A stretch of DNA of 64,000 nt, taken from positions 1 to 64,000 of the forward strand of contig NZ_FNAN01000015.1 of NCBI RefSeq assembly GCF_900101885.1, given 5' to 3'. Shown here piece by piece: positions 27,793 to 35,884 of this stretch. Under the pieces are notes generated by a model. That model ran no database searches, was not told the origin of the DNA, and saw only the letters and a program-made list of their open reading frames with translations. The DNA comes from Dyadobacter soli (lineage in GTDB: Bacteria > Bacteroidota > Bacteroidia > Cytophagales > Spirosomataceae). Numbering within the stretch: position 1 is the stretch's first letter; each line of letters starts with the position of its first letter. The translations under genes were made by a program, and so were the position numbers.

Positions 27793-29679
27793 ATGATCAG
27801 AAATTTACTCCGCGCAGCACTCCTCGTGCTGGCGCAGCACGTTTATGGGCAAGTCGCTTCCGACGAGCAGTACATCCGTGAAAATTATTCCAAAGCCGAA
27901 TACGACATTCCGGTAAGAGACGGCGTGAAGCTGCATACCATCGTTTACTCGCCCAAAGACGCCTCCGCGGACAAGAAATACCCCTTTTTAATGCAGCGCA
28001 CCTGTTATAGTGTAGCGCCGTATGGAGCCGACAAATACCCGCCTCGCATTGGCCCAAGTCCCGCACTCATGCGCGACAAGTTCATATTCGTCTACCAGGA
28101 TGTGCGCGGGCGTTACATGAGCGAGGGCACGTGGACGAACATGACCCCGCATATCGATCAGAAGAAAGGTAAGAACGACGTCGATGAGGCGTCGGATACT
28201 TACGATACGATCGAATGGCTGCTCAAAAACGTAGCCAACAACAATGGCCGGGTAGGGCAATGGGGTATTTCGTATCCCGGCTTTTATACTACCGCCAGCG
28301 CATTGGCCGGGCATCCCGCATTGAAAGCGTCGTCTCCGCAGGCTCCCATCGCCGACTTCTTTTTCGACGATTTTCATCACAATGGCGCATTTACACAAGG
28401 TTATTACCTCACATTTCCGGTGTTCGGCATTAAGCCGCCGAAGCCTACGAGCGATTCCTGGTTCACGGGTGAAATGTTTACCCCGAAGCCGGATGGCTAT
28501 ACATTCAACCTGGAAATGGGTTCTTTGAAAAATTTCGACAAATACTATTCCCAAAACTTTTACTGGCAGGAGACCGTCAACCATCCTAATAAAGACGAGT
28601 TCTGGAAGAAACGCGACATCCTGCCGCATTTGAAAGGCGTAAAACATGCATTCATGACCGTAGGCGGCTGGTTCGATGCGGAGGATTTGTATGGCCCTTT
28701 GAATACCTATAAAACCCTTGAAAAGAACAATCCTTCCATGTATAACACATTGGTGGTAGGGCCGTTCGGCCACGGCCGTTGGAGCCGTGAAACCGGGCAT
28801 ACACTGCATAATGACATTTATTTCGGAGATAGCATTGCCACTTTTTACCAAAACAATATCGAAGCGAAATTCTTTAAGCACTTTTTGAAAGAGGCGGGAG
28901 ACGGAAAAACCGGTTTGCCGGAGGCATATTTGTTTGACACGGGAAAAAAGGAATGGAAGACATTCGATAAATGGCCGGCAGCCAATGTAGAAAAGCGCAA
29001 ATTGTATTTTCACGCGAAAGGCAAGCTGGATTTCAATGCCCCGAAGGAAGGTAAATCGGTGACCGAATATGTAAGTGACCCGCTGAAACCGGTTCCCTAC
29101 ACGGCCAATTACAAGCAGATGTCGGGCTTCACGCCATTTGAGTACATGTCGGAAGACCAGCGCTTTGCTGCTACCCGAACCGACGTCCTCGTTTTTGAAA
29201 CAGATATTTTAACCGAAGATGTTACCCTTGGCGGCGAAATCAATGCATTGCTGAAATTCAGCACGACAGGTACCGACGCCGATTTCTTCGTGAAACTGAT
29301 CGACGTGTACCCCGACGACGAAAAGAACCACGCCTATATGCCCGACCCGAAAGTGGTGCTGGCCGGCTACCAGCAAATGGTACGCAGCGAGGTAATGCGT
29401 GCCCGCTTCCGCAACAGTTTTGAAAAGCCCGAACCCGTAATCGCAGGCAAGGTTACCGACCTGAAATTCCGTTTGCAGGATGTGCTGCATACCTTCAAAA
29501 AAGGGCACCGCATTATGGTGCAGGTACAGAGCACGGCATTCCCGCTGTTCGACCGCAACCCGCAGAAATACGTAGAGAATATTTACAAAGCGCAGGATTC
29601 CGACTTTACCAGCGCCAAACACACTATTTATCATCAGGCCGACGCTCCAAGCTCATTGGAAGTGGAGATCATTAAATAG
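27793..29679 (+). CDS. Secreted CocE/NonD-family hydrolase (X-Pro dipeptidyl-peptidase S15-like)
   Basis: Protein of 628 residues with a signal peptide (LLRAALLVLAQHVYGQ). The alpha/beta-hydrolase domain opens with VPVRDGVKL-like IPVRDGVKLHTIV and YVYQDVRGRYMSEG-like sequence (VYQDVRGRYMSEG), and has the nucleophile elbow GQWGISYPGF with Ser160; GGWFDAEDLYGPL and GPFGHGRWSRE hold the likely acid and histidine. The C-terminal X-Pro jelly-roll domain spans about 400-628. Family members cleave esters or N-terminal X-Pro dipeptides; which applies is unclear. It lies between the propeller gene and the S9 peptidase with gaps of 9 bp each. Confidence 0.9.
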   Translation: MIRNLLRAALLVLAQHVYGQVASDEQYIRENYSKAEYDIPVRDGVKLHTIVYSPKDASADKKYPFLMQRTCYSVAPYGADKYPPRIGPSPALMRDKFIFVYQDVRGRYMSEGTWTNMTPHIDQKKGKNDVDEASDTYDTIEWLLKNVANNNGRVGQWGISYPGFYTTASALAGHPALKASSPQAPIADFFFDDFHHNGAFTQGYYLTFPVFGIKPPKPTSDSWFTGEMFTPKPDGYTFNLEMGSLKNFDKYYSQNFYWQETVNHPNKDEFWKKRDILPHLKGVKHAFMTVGGWFDAEDLYGPLNTYKTLEKNNPSMYNTLVVGPFGHGRWSRETGHTLHNDIYFGDSIATFYQNNIEAKFFKHFLKEAGDGKTGLPEAYLFDTGKKEWKTFDKWPAANVEKRKLYFHAKGKLDFNAPKEGKSVTEYVSDPLKPVPYTANYKQMSGFTPFEYMSEDQRFAATRTDVLVFETDILTEDVTLGGEINALLKFSTTGTDADFFVKLIDVYPDDEKNHAYMPDPKVVLAGYQQMVRSEVMRARFRNSFEKPEPVIAGKVTDLKFRLQDVLHTFKKGHRIMVQVQSTAFPLFDRNPQKYVENIYKAQDSDFTSAKHTIYHQADAPSSLEVEIIK

Positions 29680-29688
29680 GCCGTTTTT

Positions 29689-31800
29689 ATGAATTCAAAA
29701 ATTTTTGTGATGAGTTTGATGACAGCATCGGCATTGTCGGGGCACGGCAATGCACAGCAACTGAAATACCCTGACACGAGAAAGCAGGAGCATTTTGACG
29801 AATACCACGGCGTGAAAGTGGCCGATCCCTACCGCTGGCTCGAAGACGACCGTTCGGAAGAAACTGCGGCCTGGGTGAAGGCGCAGAACGAGGTTACCTT
29901 CGGCTACCTGAATGCGATCCCGTTCAAGGAAAAGATATTCGACGATCTCGAAAAGGCTTATAACTATCCCAAATATTCCGCACCGGGAAAGAAGGGCGAG
30001 TATTTCTATTTCTACAAAAACGATGGTTTGCAAAACCAGGCCGTACTGTACCGCCAGAAAGGGCTGAACGGCAAACCGGAAGTCGTGATCGACCCGAACA
30101 AGCTTTCGCCGGACGGTACAACGCGGCTTACTGTTTTCAGTTTATCCAAAGACGGTGCTCACGCCGTATTCGGCTTCTCGAAAGGCGGCTCCGACTGGCA
30201 GGAATATCAGGTGATGGATATGAAAGACCTCTCCATGCTGGCCGATAAGGTAGAATGGGTGAAGGTTTCGGGTGCTTCATGGCAGGGTGATGGCTTTTAT
30301 TACAGCCGCTATCCCAAGCCGGACGGCAGCGCACTAGCTGCCAAAAACGAAAACCACCAGGTGTATTTCCACCGCATTGGCACGAAACAGGAGCAGGACA
30401 AACTCGTATTTGAAGACCAGGCTAACCCGCAGCGTTTTCACACCGTGGGTACCACCGAGGACGAGCAATATGCAGTGCTGAATGTAAGCGACCGCGGAAA
30501 AGGCAAGGATGGCAATGCAATTTGGGTATTGAAAAAAGGGGAGAGTCATTTCGTACCCGTCCGTGAGGAGATCACCGACGCCAGCTTCCGCATTATCGAA
30601 AACATCGGCCCCGATTTCCTGATCGAAACCAACGACGACGCTCCGAATGGAAAGGTAACGCTTTTCAAAACGGCCGGCAGGACTTGGGAAACTGTGCTGC
30701 CAGAACGCCAGGAGCCGCTGGAATATGCACAGCTGGCAGGCGGAAAGTTGTTTGTGTCGTATCTGAAAGACGTTACGAGCCGTGCGTACGTGTACACCCC
30801 CGCGGGCAAGCTCGAAAGCGAGATTGTATTGCCCGGGCTCGGCGCAGCGGCGGGTTTTGGCGGAGATAAAGAGGATACTTTCGTGTTTTACGCATTTACC
30901 TCTTTCAATTACCCGTCGACAATCTTCCGCTACGACATTGCGAGCGGTAGAAGCAGTGTATTCCGCGCACCCGAAGTTGCATTCAAGCCGTCGGACTACG
31001 AAACGAAGCAGGTATTTTATCCAAGCAAGGACGGTACCCGCATTCCGGCGTTCATTACCTATAAAAAGGGTTTGAAACTGGATGGTGGCAACCCTACAAT
31101 CCTGTATGGTTACGGCGGCTTTAATGTGAGCCTGCCGCCTGCGTTTAGCCCTACCCGTATCCCGTTTTTCGATCAGGGCGGTGTGTTTGTACAGGCCAAT
31201 CTCCGGGGCGGCAGTGAATACGGCGAGAAATGGCACGAGCAGGGTATGAAGCTGAAAAAGCAGAATGTGTTCGACGACTTCATCGCGGCGGCGGAGTATT
31301 TGATTCGTGAAAAATATACATCGCCGGAAAGGCTGGCCATTCAGGGCGGTTCCAATGGCGGGTTGCTGGTGGGTGCGGTGATGAACCAGCGTCCGGAGCT
31401 TTTCAAAGTGGCGTTGCCGGCAGTAGGCGTAATGGATATGCTCCGTTTCCACAAATTTACTATCGGCTGGAACTGGATCGCCGATTATGGCAGCAGCGAT
31501 AATGCGGAGGAATTCAAGGTTTTACATATGTACTCCCCGCTCCACAATATCAAAGCAGGCGGACATTACCCCGCAACCATGATCACCACCGCCGATCACG
31601 ATGACCGCGTAGTGCCCGCGCATTCATTCAAATACGCCGCGGAATTGCAGGCACAAGCCGGCAGTACTTCCTCCAACCCACTACTCATCCGGATCGACAC
31701 CAACTCCGGCCACGGCGCGAGCAACACCAAAAAAGCGCTGGAAACCCAGGCGGATATTTACGCTTTCCTCTTCCGCAACATGGGCCTCACCTGGAAGTAA
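29689..31800 (+). CDS. Prolyl oligopeptidase (S9A), exported
   Basis: Serine peptidase of 703 residues that cleaves short peptides after proline. After a signal sequence (ending near GNAQQ) comes YPDTRKQEHFDEYHGVKVADPYRWLEDD (split at HFDEYHG), the family's N-terminal signature; a seven-bladed propeller covers about 80-420; the catalytic domain has GGSNGGLLVG with Ser555, DHDDRVVP with Asp638, and NSGHGAS with His675. Length matches the family. It is probably cotranscribed with the CocE-like gene 9 bp upstream, suggesting joint peptide breakdown in the periplasm. Confidence 0.94.
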   Translation: MNSKIFVMSLMTASALSGHGNAQQLKYPDTRKQEHFDEYHGVKVADPYRWLEDDRSEETAAWVKAQNEVTFGYLNAIPFKEKIFDDLEKAYNYPKYSAPGKKGEYFYFYKNDGLQNQAVLYRQKGLNGKPEVVIDPNKLSPDGTTRLTVFSLSKDGAHAVFGFSKGGSDWQEYQVMDMKDLSMLADKVEWVKVSGASWQGDGFYYSRYPKPDGSALAAKNENHQVYFHRIGTKQEQDKLVFEDQANPQRFHTVGTTEDEQYAVLNVSDRGKGKDGNAIWVLKKGESHFVPVREEITDASFRIIENIGPDFLIETNDDAPNGKVTLFKTAGRTWETVLPERQEPLEYAQLAGGKLFVSYLKDVTSRAYVYTPAGKLESEIVLPGLGAAAGFGGDKEDTFVFYAFTSFNYPSTIFRYDIASGRSSVFRAPEVAFKPSDYETKQVFYPSKDGTRIPAFITYKKGLKLDGGNPTILYGYGGFNVSLPPAFSPTRIPFFDQGGVFVQANLRGGSEYGEKWHEQGMKLKKQNVFDDFIAAAEYLIREKYTSPERLAIQGGSNGGLLVGAVMNQRPELFKVALPAVGVMDMLRFHKFTIGWNWIADYGSSDNAEEFKVLHMYSPLHNIKAGGHYPATMITTADHDDRVVPAHSFKYAAELQAQAGSTSSNPLLIRIDTNSGHGASNTKKALETQADIYAFLFRNMGLTWK

Positions 31801-31845
31801 TTAACAGGTAATCCATACGACAATATTAAGCTTCAATAATTTTTT

Positions 31846-31885
31846 GTAACCGGTGCACATTTTATTGTGCATTCGGTTACATTTG
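31846..31885 (+). promoter_or_regulatory. Dyad overlapping a -7 element before the LRR gene pair
   Basis: GTAACCG (31846-31852) and TGCACA (31854-31859) are mirrored by TGTGCA (31866-31871) and CGGTTAC (31874-31880). The right end overlaps TACATTTG (31878-31885), a -7-type element 98 bp before the first LRR start. It could be an operator or an RNA hairpin. Confidence 0.45.
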
Positions 31886-31983
31886 TATATACAACATTCT
31901 TACAGTACCGGCAGCATCTTCTGCCGTCCCAGGCACCCGCTCAACGTTTTTCGGAGAATTTCATTAACCCTTTTTTTGACGCT

Positions 31984-33759
31984 ATGAAAAGATGTCTACT
32001 TGGGCTTATCGGCCTTGTTATTTCTATTAGTTCATTTGGCCAGTCGCTGGAAACGGATCGGCAGGCGCTTGTTGCAATTTACACCAAGGCTAATGGCCCG
32101 GATTGGGGGCTCAATTGGGTAGTACCGGGGAACACCGGCGACAATCCTTGCGGGTGGGATGGCGTGACTTGTGCCGGTGGCCGCGTGACACGACTGCGCA
32201 TAGACAATATCCGGCCTGCAACACTGCCGGTAGAAATCGGGAATCTGTCGGAACTGACCCACCTTATTATGAATTCGGGATATCTGGGGCCGGGATTTAT
32301 GGGAAATATCCCCGCTGAGATCGGTAACCTCTCCAAGCTCGAATACCTGGATCTTATGGGTAATGTTTTCAACGCGGACGGCATATCTGCCATTGGTAGC
32401 CTTACCAGCCTGAAACAGCTGCATATGACACTACCGGGAAACGTACCTTCCACGTTTGCAAACCTGGTCAACCTGGAACGATGCACACTGGGCAGGTTTG
32501 GGCCTATGGACGGCCAAATTACAATTGCATTTCCTGATGCTATTTACCAGTGGTCCAAAATCAAATTCCTGCGCATGGCGGGCGTCATTTTCTCAACGCC
32601 AATGTCAAGCCAGATAGGAAACCTCACTACGCTCGATTCGCTGGAATTAACCAGATCACTTTGGGGAGGCGGTGGTTCAGGCGATCCTGTTTGGGGAAGC
32701 ATTCCCGCTGAAATGGGTAACCTCACCAACCTGCGCTACCTGAATCTTTCATCTAGTGGCCTTACCGGGCAAATACCATCGTCATTGAGCTTGCTGTCAA
32801 ATTTAGAGGTGCTTGATTTGAGTTATAACGCGCTTACAGAAACAATTCCCGCCGTTACCAATTTTACGAAAATTAAGAGAATGGACTTATCAAATAACGA
32901 ACTGGTGAGTATGATACCGGATCTATCAGCCATTCCCTTATCCGCGAATGTTAATATTGCCAATAACAAGTTTTCGTTCTCGGGGATGGAAAATAATATC
33001 GCTTACCTCGACACTTATTCCCCGCAAAAAGATATCAGAATTGCCGTGGGATTCCCAACAGGCCCTCTGAATGCGGAAGCAGGAGGAATGATATCAAACA
33101 ACGTGTATAAGTGGTATTTTCAAGATCAGCTGATATTTACCGGCAATGGAAACAGTGAGTTAATGTTTTCAGAGAACGGTTTATACAAGGTACAAGTTAC
33201 CAATGCATTGGTGCCAGGCCTTGTTTTAAAAGGCGAGGTAGACGCGACAATTCTTCCCGTTACCCTTATCTCTTTCGAAGGCAAATCGCAAGACAACCAA
33301 ACCAAGCTCACCTGGAAAACCACTTCCGAAACCAACAACAAAGGATTCGAAATCGAGCGCAGCGCCGATGCGCGGACGTTTGAAAAAATTGGTTTTGTAG
33401 ATGGCAGCGGTGATTCGAAAGAGAATCAGTTTTATCACTTTACCGACCTGGATCCATTTGCAAAAAGCTATTACCGCTTAAAGCAATTGGATTACGATGG
33501 CAAATTCGAGTATTCGACAGTCATCGCCGTGAAGGGCGAAGGGGCGATTTTGAAAGTTTACCCCAATCCTGCACAGGAATATCTGACTATATCAGGCATT
33601 GCTCAAAAACAGTTCTTCTCGATTACCGATCAAAGCGGACGCATTGTCCTGGAAGGTCAGGTGGCGGATAAGGGGCAGATCAGTATTAAGAATCTGGTAC
33701 CGGGCCGTTACGTCGTGCGAATAGACGGTGAGAGCAGCAGGTTATTGATCCATAGATAA
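31984..33759 (+). CDS. Secreted leucine-rich-repeat protein with type IX sorting domain
   Basis: Protein of 591 residues; start ATG 31984 gives a good signal peptide (LLGLIGLVISISSFGQ). The mature N-terminus ETDRQALVAIYTKANGPDW followed by PCGWDGVTCAGGRVTRL is like the cap domain (LRRNT_2) of plant-type LRR proteins. About nine LRRs follow with the plant-type spacing GNLTNLRYLNLSSSGLTG and IPAEIGNLSKLEYL. Then an Ig-like segment, a DPF-type linker domain (ERSADARTFEKIGFVDG), and a C-terminal sorting domain KVYPNPAQEYLTISG ending in LLIHR. It is expected to be exported by type IX secretion and held at the surface, for binding. Ligand unknown. Tandem with a paralogue 21 bp downstream. Confidence 0.88.
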   Translation: MKRCLLGLIGLVISISSFGQSLETDRQALVAIYTKANGPDWGLNWVVPGNTGDNPCGWDGVTCAGGRVTRLRIDNIRPATLPVEIGNLSELTHLIMNSGYLGPGFMGNIPAEIGNLSKLEYLDLMGNVFNADGISAIGSLTSLKQLHMTLPGNVPSTFANLVNLERCTLGRFGPMDGQITIAFPDAIYQWSKIKFLRMAGVIFSTPMSSQIGNLTTLDSLELTRSLWGGGGSGDPVWGSIPAEMGNLTNLRYLNLSSSGLTGQIPSSLSLLSNLEVLDLSYNALTETIPAVTNFTKIKRMDLSNNELVSMIPDLSAIPLSANVNIANNKFSFSGMENNIAYLDTYSPQKDIRIAVGFPTGPLNAEAGGMISNNVYKWYFQDQLIFTGNGNSELMFSENGLYKVQVTNALVPGLVLKGEVDATILPVTLISFEGKSQDNQTKLTWKTTSETNNKGFEIERSADARTFEKIGFVDGSGDSKENQFYHFTDLDPFAKSYYRLKQLDYDGKFEYSTVIAVKGEGAILKVYPNPAQEYLTISGIAQKQFFSITDQSGRIVLEGQVADKGQISIKNLVPGRYVVRIDGESSRLLIHR

Positions 33760-33780
33760 TCGTAAATAATCAGAATACTG

Positions 33781-35631
33781 ATGCGAAAACTATTATTACT
33801 TCTTCTACTAGTTTCCTTAAAATCATTCGGGCAGACGCTGGAAACGGACCGTTTGGCCTTGGTGGCTATCTACAACGGGATTTCGGGACCGAACAACCAT
33901 CCCGAGTTTGAAAATTGGGTTGTGCCGGGCAATACGGGTGACAGTCCGTGTGGATGGAATGGCGTTACCTGCGAAAGTGGCCGGGTAACGAAGTTGAATC
34001 TGAGGCATAGCGGGATTCGAGGTACGCTAGCTCCGGAGGTAGGTAACCTCACTGCATTGACCACCTTGGACCTCACGGGCGTCGGCGCGGAGTTGGGCGC
34101 GTGGGCGGGCGAGCTCCCGGCAACGATAGGCAATCTTACGAATCTTGAATATCTGTACCTCAGCGAAAACAGGTTCGGTACCGCGAATATGGGCGTCATC
34201 GGAAACCTTACCAAGCTGAAAGGTTTGTCTTTAACTCCGCTGGGGCCGATACCGTCGCAGCTGGCAAACCTGGTCAACCTTGAAACACTGTACCTTGGTG
34301 CCGACGAAGCGCTGGGCGGCGGTATTCCCTCCGAGTTCCCGGTTTTTCTGACAACATTACCCAAATTGAAAGAGCTCTACCTCATCCAGCAGGTAACAGG
34401 CACCCTTCCTGCCGAAATAGGAAATTTGTCGAATCTGGAAGTTCTGGTACTCGACCGTAACTTCTCCATGGACGCTCATTTGCCGACCGGAATAGGTAAT
34501 CTATCGAATCTTACAAGACTGAAAATTAGCCAGCTGAATTCGATCTCGGACCTAGGACCGATTCCGTTTGATTTGGAGAACTTTCCGGATCTTGAAGAGT
34601 TAGAAATATCAGGAAGCCCCTACTCGGGAGCACTGCCTGCTGACTTGTGGAATCTTACCAAGCTTCAAAAGTTGAAAATCGGTTCTACAAATATGAACGG
34701 ACCGGTTCCTGCTGCTATCAGCAATTTACCCAATCTGACTCACCTGGATTTAGCAGGCAATGCTTTCAGCGGCCCGCTTCCGAGCCTCTCCAACATCCCG
34801 GTTTCGGGATTTGTGGATTTGCAGTTTAATGCTTTCACATTTGCCGGTCTGGAAGAGAATATCAGTAAGCTCGACCTTTATGTGGTACAGGCCAAAATTC
34901 CTGTGTATGCGCAATTTGTTTCGGGCGGTGCAAAACTGTATGCGCAAGTAGGCGGCACATTGGCAAATAATACCTATAAATGGTTCAAAAATAATGTGCT
35001 GTTTGCCACCAACATCGGTGATAGTACATTGACCGTAACCGAAGAGGCTGCCTACCGGGTGGAGGTAACCAACAGCGTCGTTACAGGGTTGACATTATCT
35101 AGCAATGGTTACAGCTACGTAAAGCTCCCCGTTACCCTTGTCTCCTTCAACGGCAAATCGGTAAACAACCAAACCAAACTCGCCTGGAAAACAACCTCCG
35201 AAACCAGTAACAAAGGCTTCGAAATCGAACGCAGCGCCGATGCGCGGACGTTTGAGAAAATCGGTTTTGTAGATGGCAGCGGGGATACGAAAGAAAATCA
35301 GTTTTATCACTTTACCGATCTCAATCCGCTCGCAACAGGCTATTACCGCTTGAAACAGTTGGATTATGACGGAAAGTTTGAACACTCGAAGGTGATTGTT
35401 GTACGGGCTGGTGAGGGAATTGTCAAGATGTATCCGAACCCTGCGCAGACGGAACTTACTGTCGAAGGTGCTGCGGAAAACGAACCGGTGTCGGTATTCA
35501 CGTCAGCGGGCAGGCCGGTCGTAACCGGGGCGAAACTATCGGGTGGTAAGTTCGATGTGACAGATTTGAAAGAAGGGATCTATACCATCAAAATCGGCGA
35601 TGTTGCGAAGAAATTGCTAATAAAGCGGTAG
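33781..35631 (+). CDS. Secreted leucine-rich-repeat protein with type IX sorting domain (paralogue)
   Basis: Protein of 616 residues built like its upstream neighbour: signal peptide (LLLLLLVSLKSFGQ), cap ETDRLALVAIYNGISGP with PCGWNGVTCESGRVTKL, about ten plant-type LRRs (GNLTALTTLDL, GNLTNLEYLYLSENRFG, GNLSNLEVLVLDR), the Ig-like and ERSADARTFEKIGFVDG segments, and the sorting domain KMYPNPAQTELTVEG ending KKLLIKR. The LRR part has diverged from the neighbour while about 250 bp encoding the linker domain remain very close at the DNA level (33260-33500 against 35140-35380). A terminator follows. Confidence 0.88.
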   Translation: MRKLLLLLLLVSLKSFGQTLETDRLALVAIYNGISGPNNHPEFENWVVPGNTGDSPCGWNGVTCESGRVTKLNLRHSGIRGTLAPEVGNLTALTTLDLTGVGAELGAWAGELPATIGNLTNLEYLYLSENRFGTANMGVIGNLTKLKGLSLTPLGPIPSQLANLVNLETLYLGADEALGGGIPSEFPVFLTTLPKLKELYLIQQVTGTLPAEIGNLSNLEVLVLDRNFSMDAHLPTGIGNLSNLTRLKISQLNSISDLGPIPFDLENFPDLEELEISGSPYSGALPADLWNLTKLQKLKIGSTNMNGPVPAAISNLPNLTHLDLAGNAFSGPLPSLSNIPVSGFVDLQFNAFTFAGLEENISKLDLYVVQAKIPVYAQFVSGGAKLYAQVGGTLANNTYKWFKNNVLFATNIGDSTLTVTEEAAYRVEVTNSVVTGLTLSSNGYSYVKLPVTLVSFNGKSVNNQTKLAWKTTSETSNKGFEIERSADARTFEKIGFVDGSGDTKENQFYHFTDLNPLATGYYRLKQLDYDGKFEHSKVIVVRAGEGIVKMYPNPAQTELTVEGAAENEPVSVFTSAGRPVVTGAKLSGGKFDVTDLKEGIYTIKIGDVAKKLLIKR

Positions 35632-35657
35632 TCCAGTAAGGTTATTTTCCTTTTTAG

Positions 35658-35700
35658 TGGTCTGAACTGTTACAAGCACGGTTCAGACCATTTGTTTTTT
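35658..35700 (+). terminator. Intrinsic terminator after the LRR gene pair
   Basis: Perfect 10-bp stem TGGTCTGAAC / GTTCAGACCA (35658-35667, 35681-35690) followed by TTTGTTTTTT. Confidence 0.8.
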
Positions 35701-35764
35701 ATCAAAACTTCCAATTCTCACATTAATTCTCGATTTATTTCAACATGCAGGATACAACAGGACG

Positions 35765-35797
35765 GTGTGCATTGCTAAGTTTCCTAATCTTGCACAT
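35765..35797. promoter_or_regulatory. Candidate operator upstream of the rhamnose genes
   Basis: TGTGCA (35766-35771) and TGCACA (35791-35796) form an inverted repeat with a 19-nt spacer, about 90 bp before the start of the aldolase/dehydrogenase gene. It might bind the GntR regulator at 39358-40377; spacing is wider than usual for that family, so this is weak. Confidence 0.22.
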
Positions 35798-35884
35798 ACG
35801 TTCAGAGTAGTATTAATCTGTTAAAATACTTTCAGCAAAGAAGAATTTCTTACCTCAAAATCGATAAATAATCAGGAAACAAAT

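Noticed and set aside
27988..31452. Long antisense frames opposite the CocE-like and S9 peptidase genes (up to 372 residues)
   Set aside because: They are mirror artefacts of codon bias; the sense frames carry full catalytic motifs.
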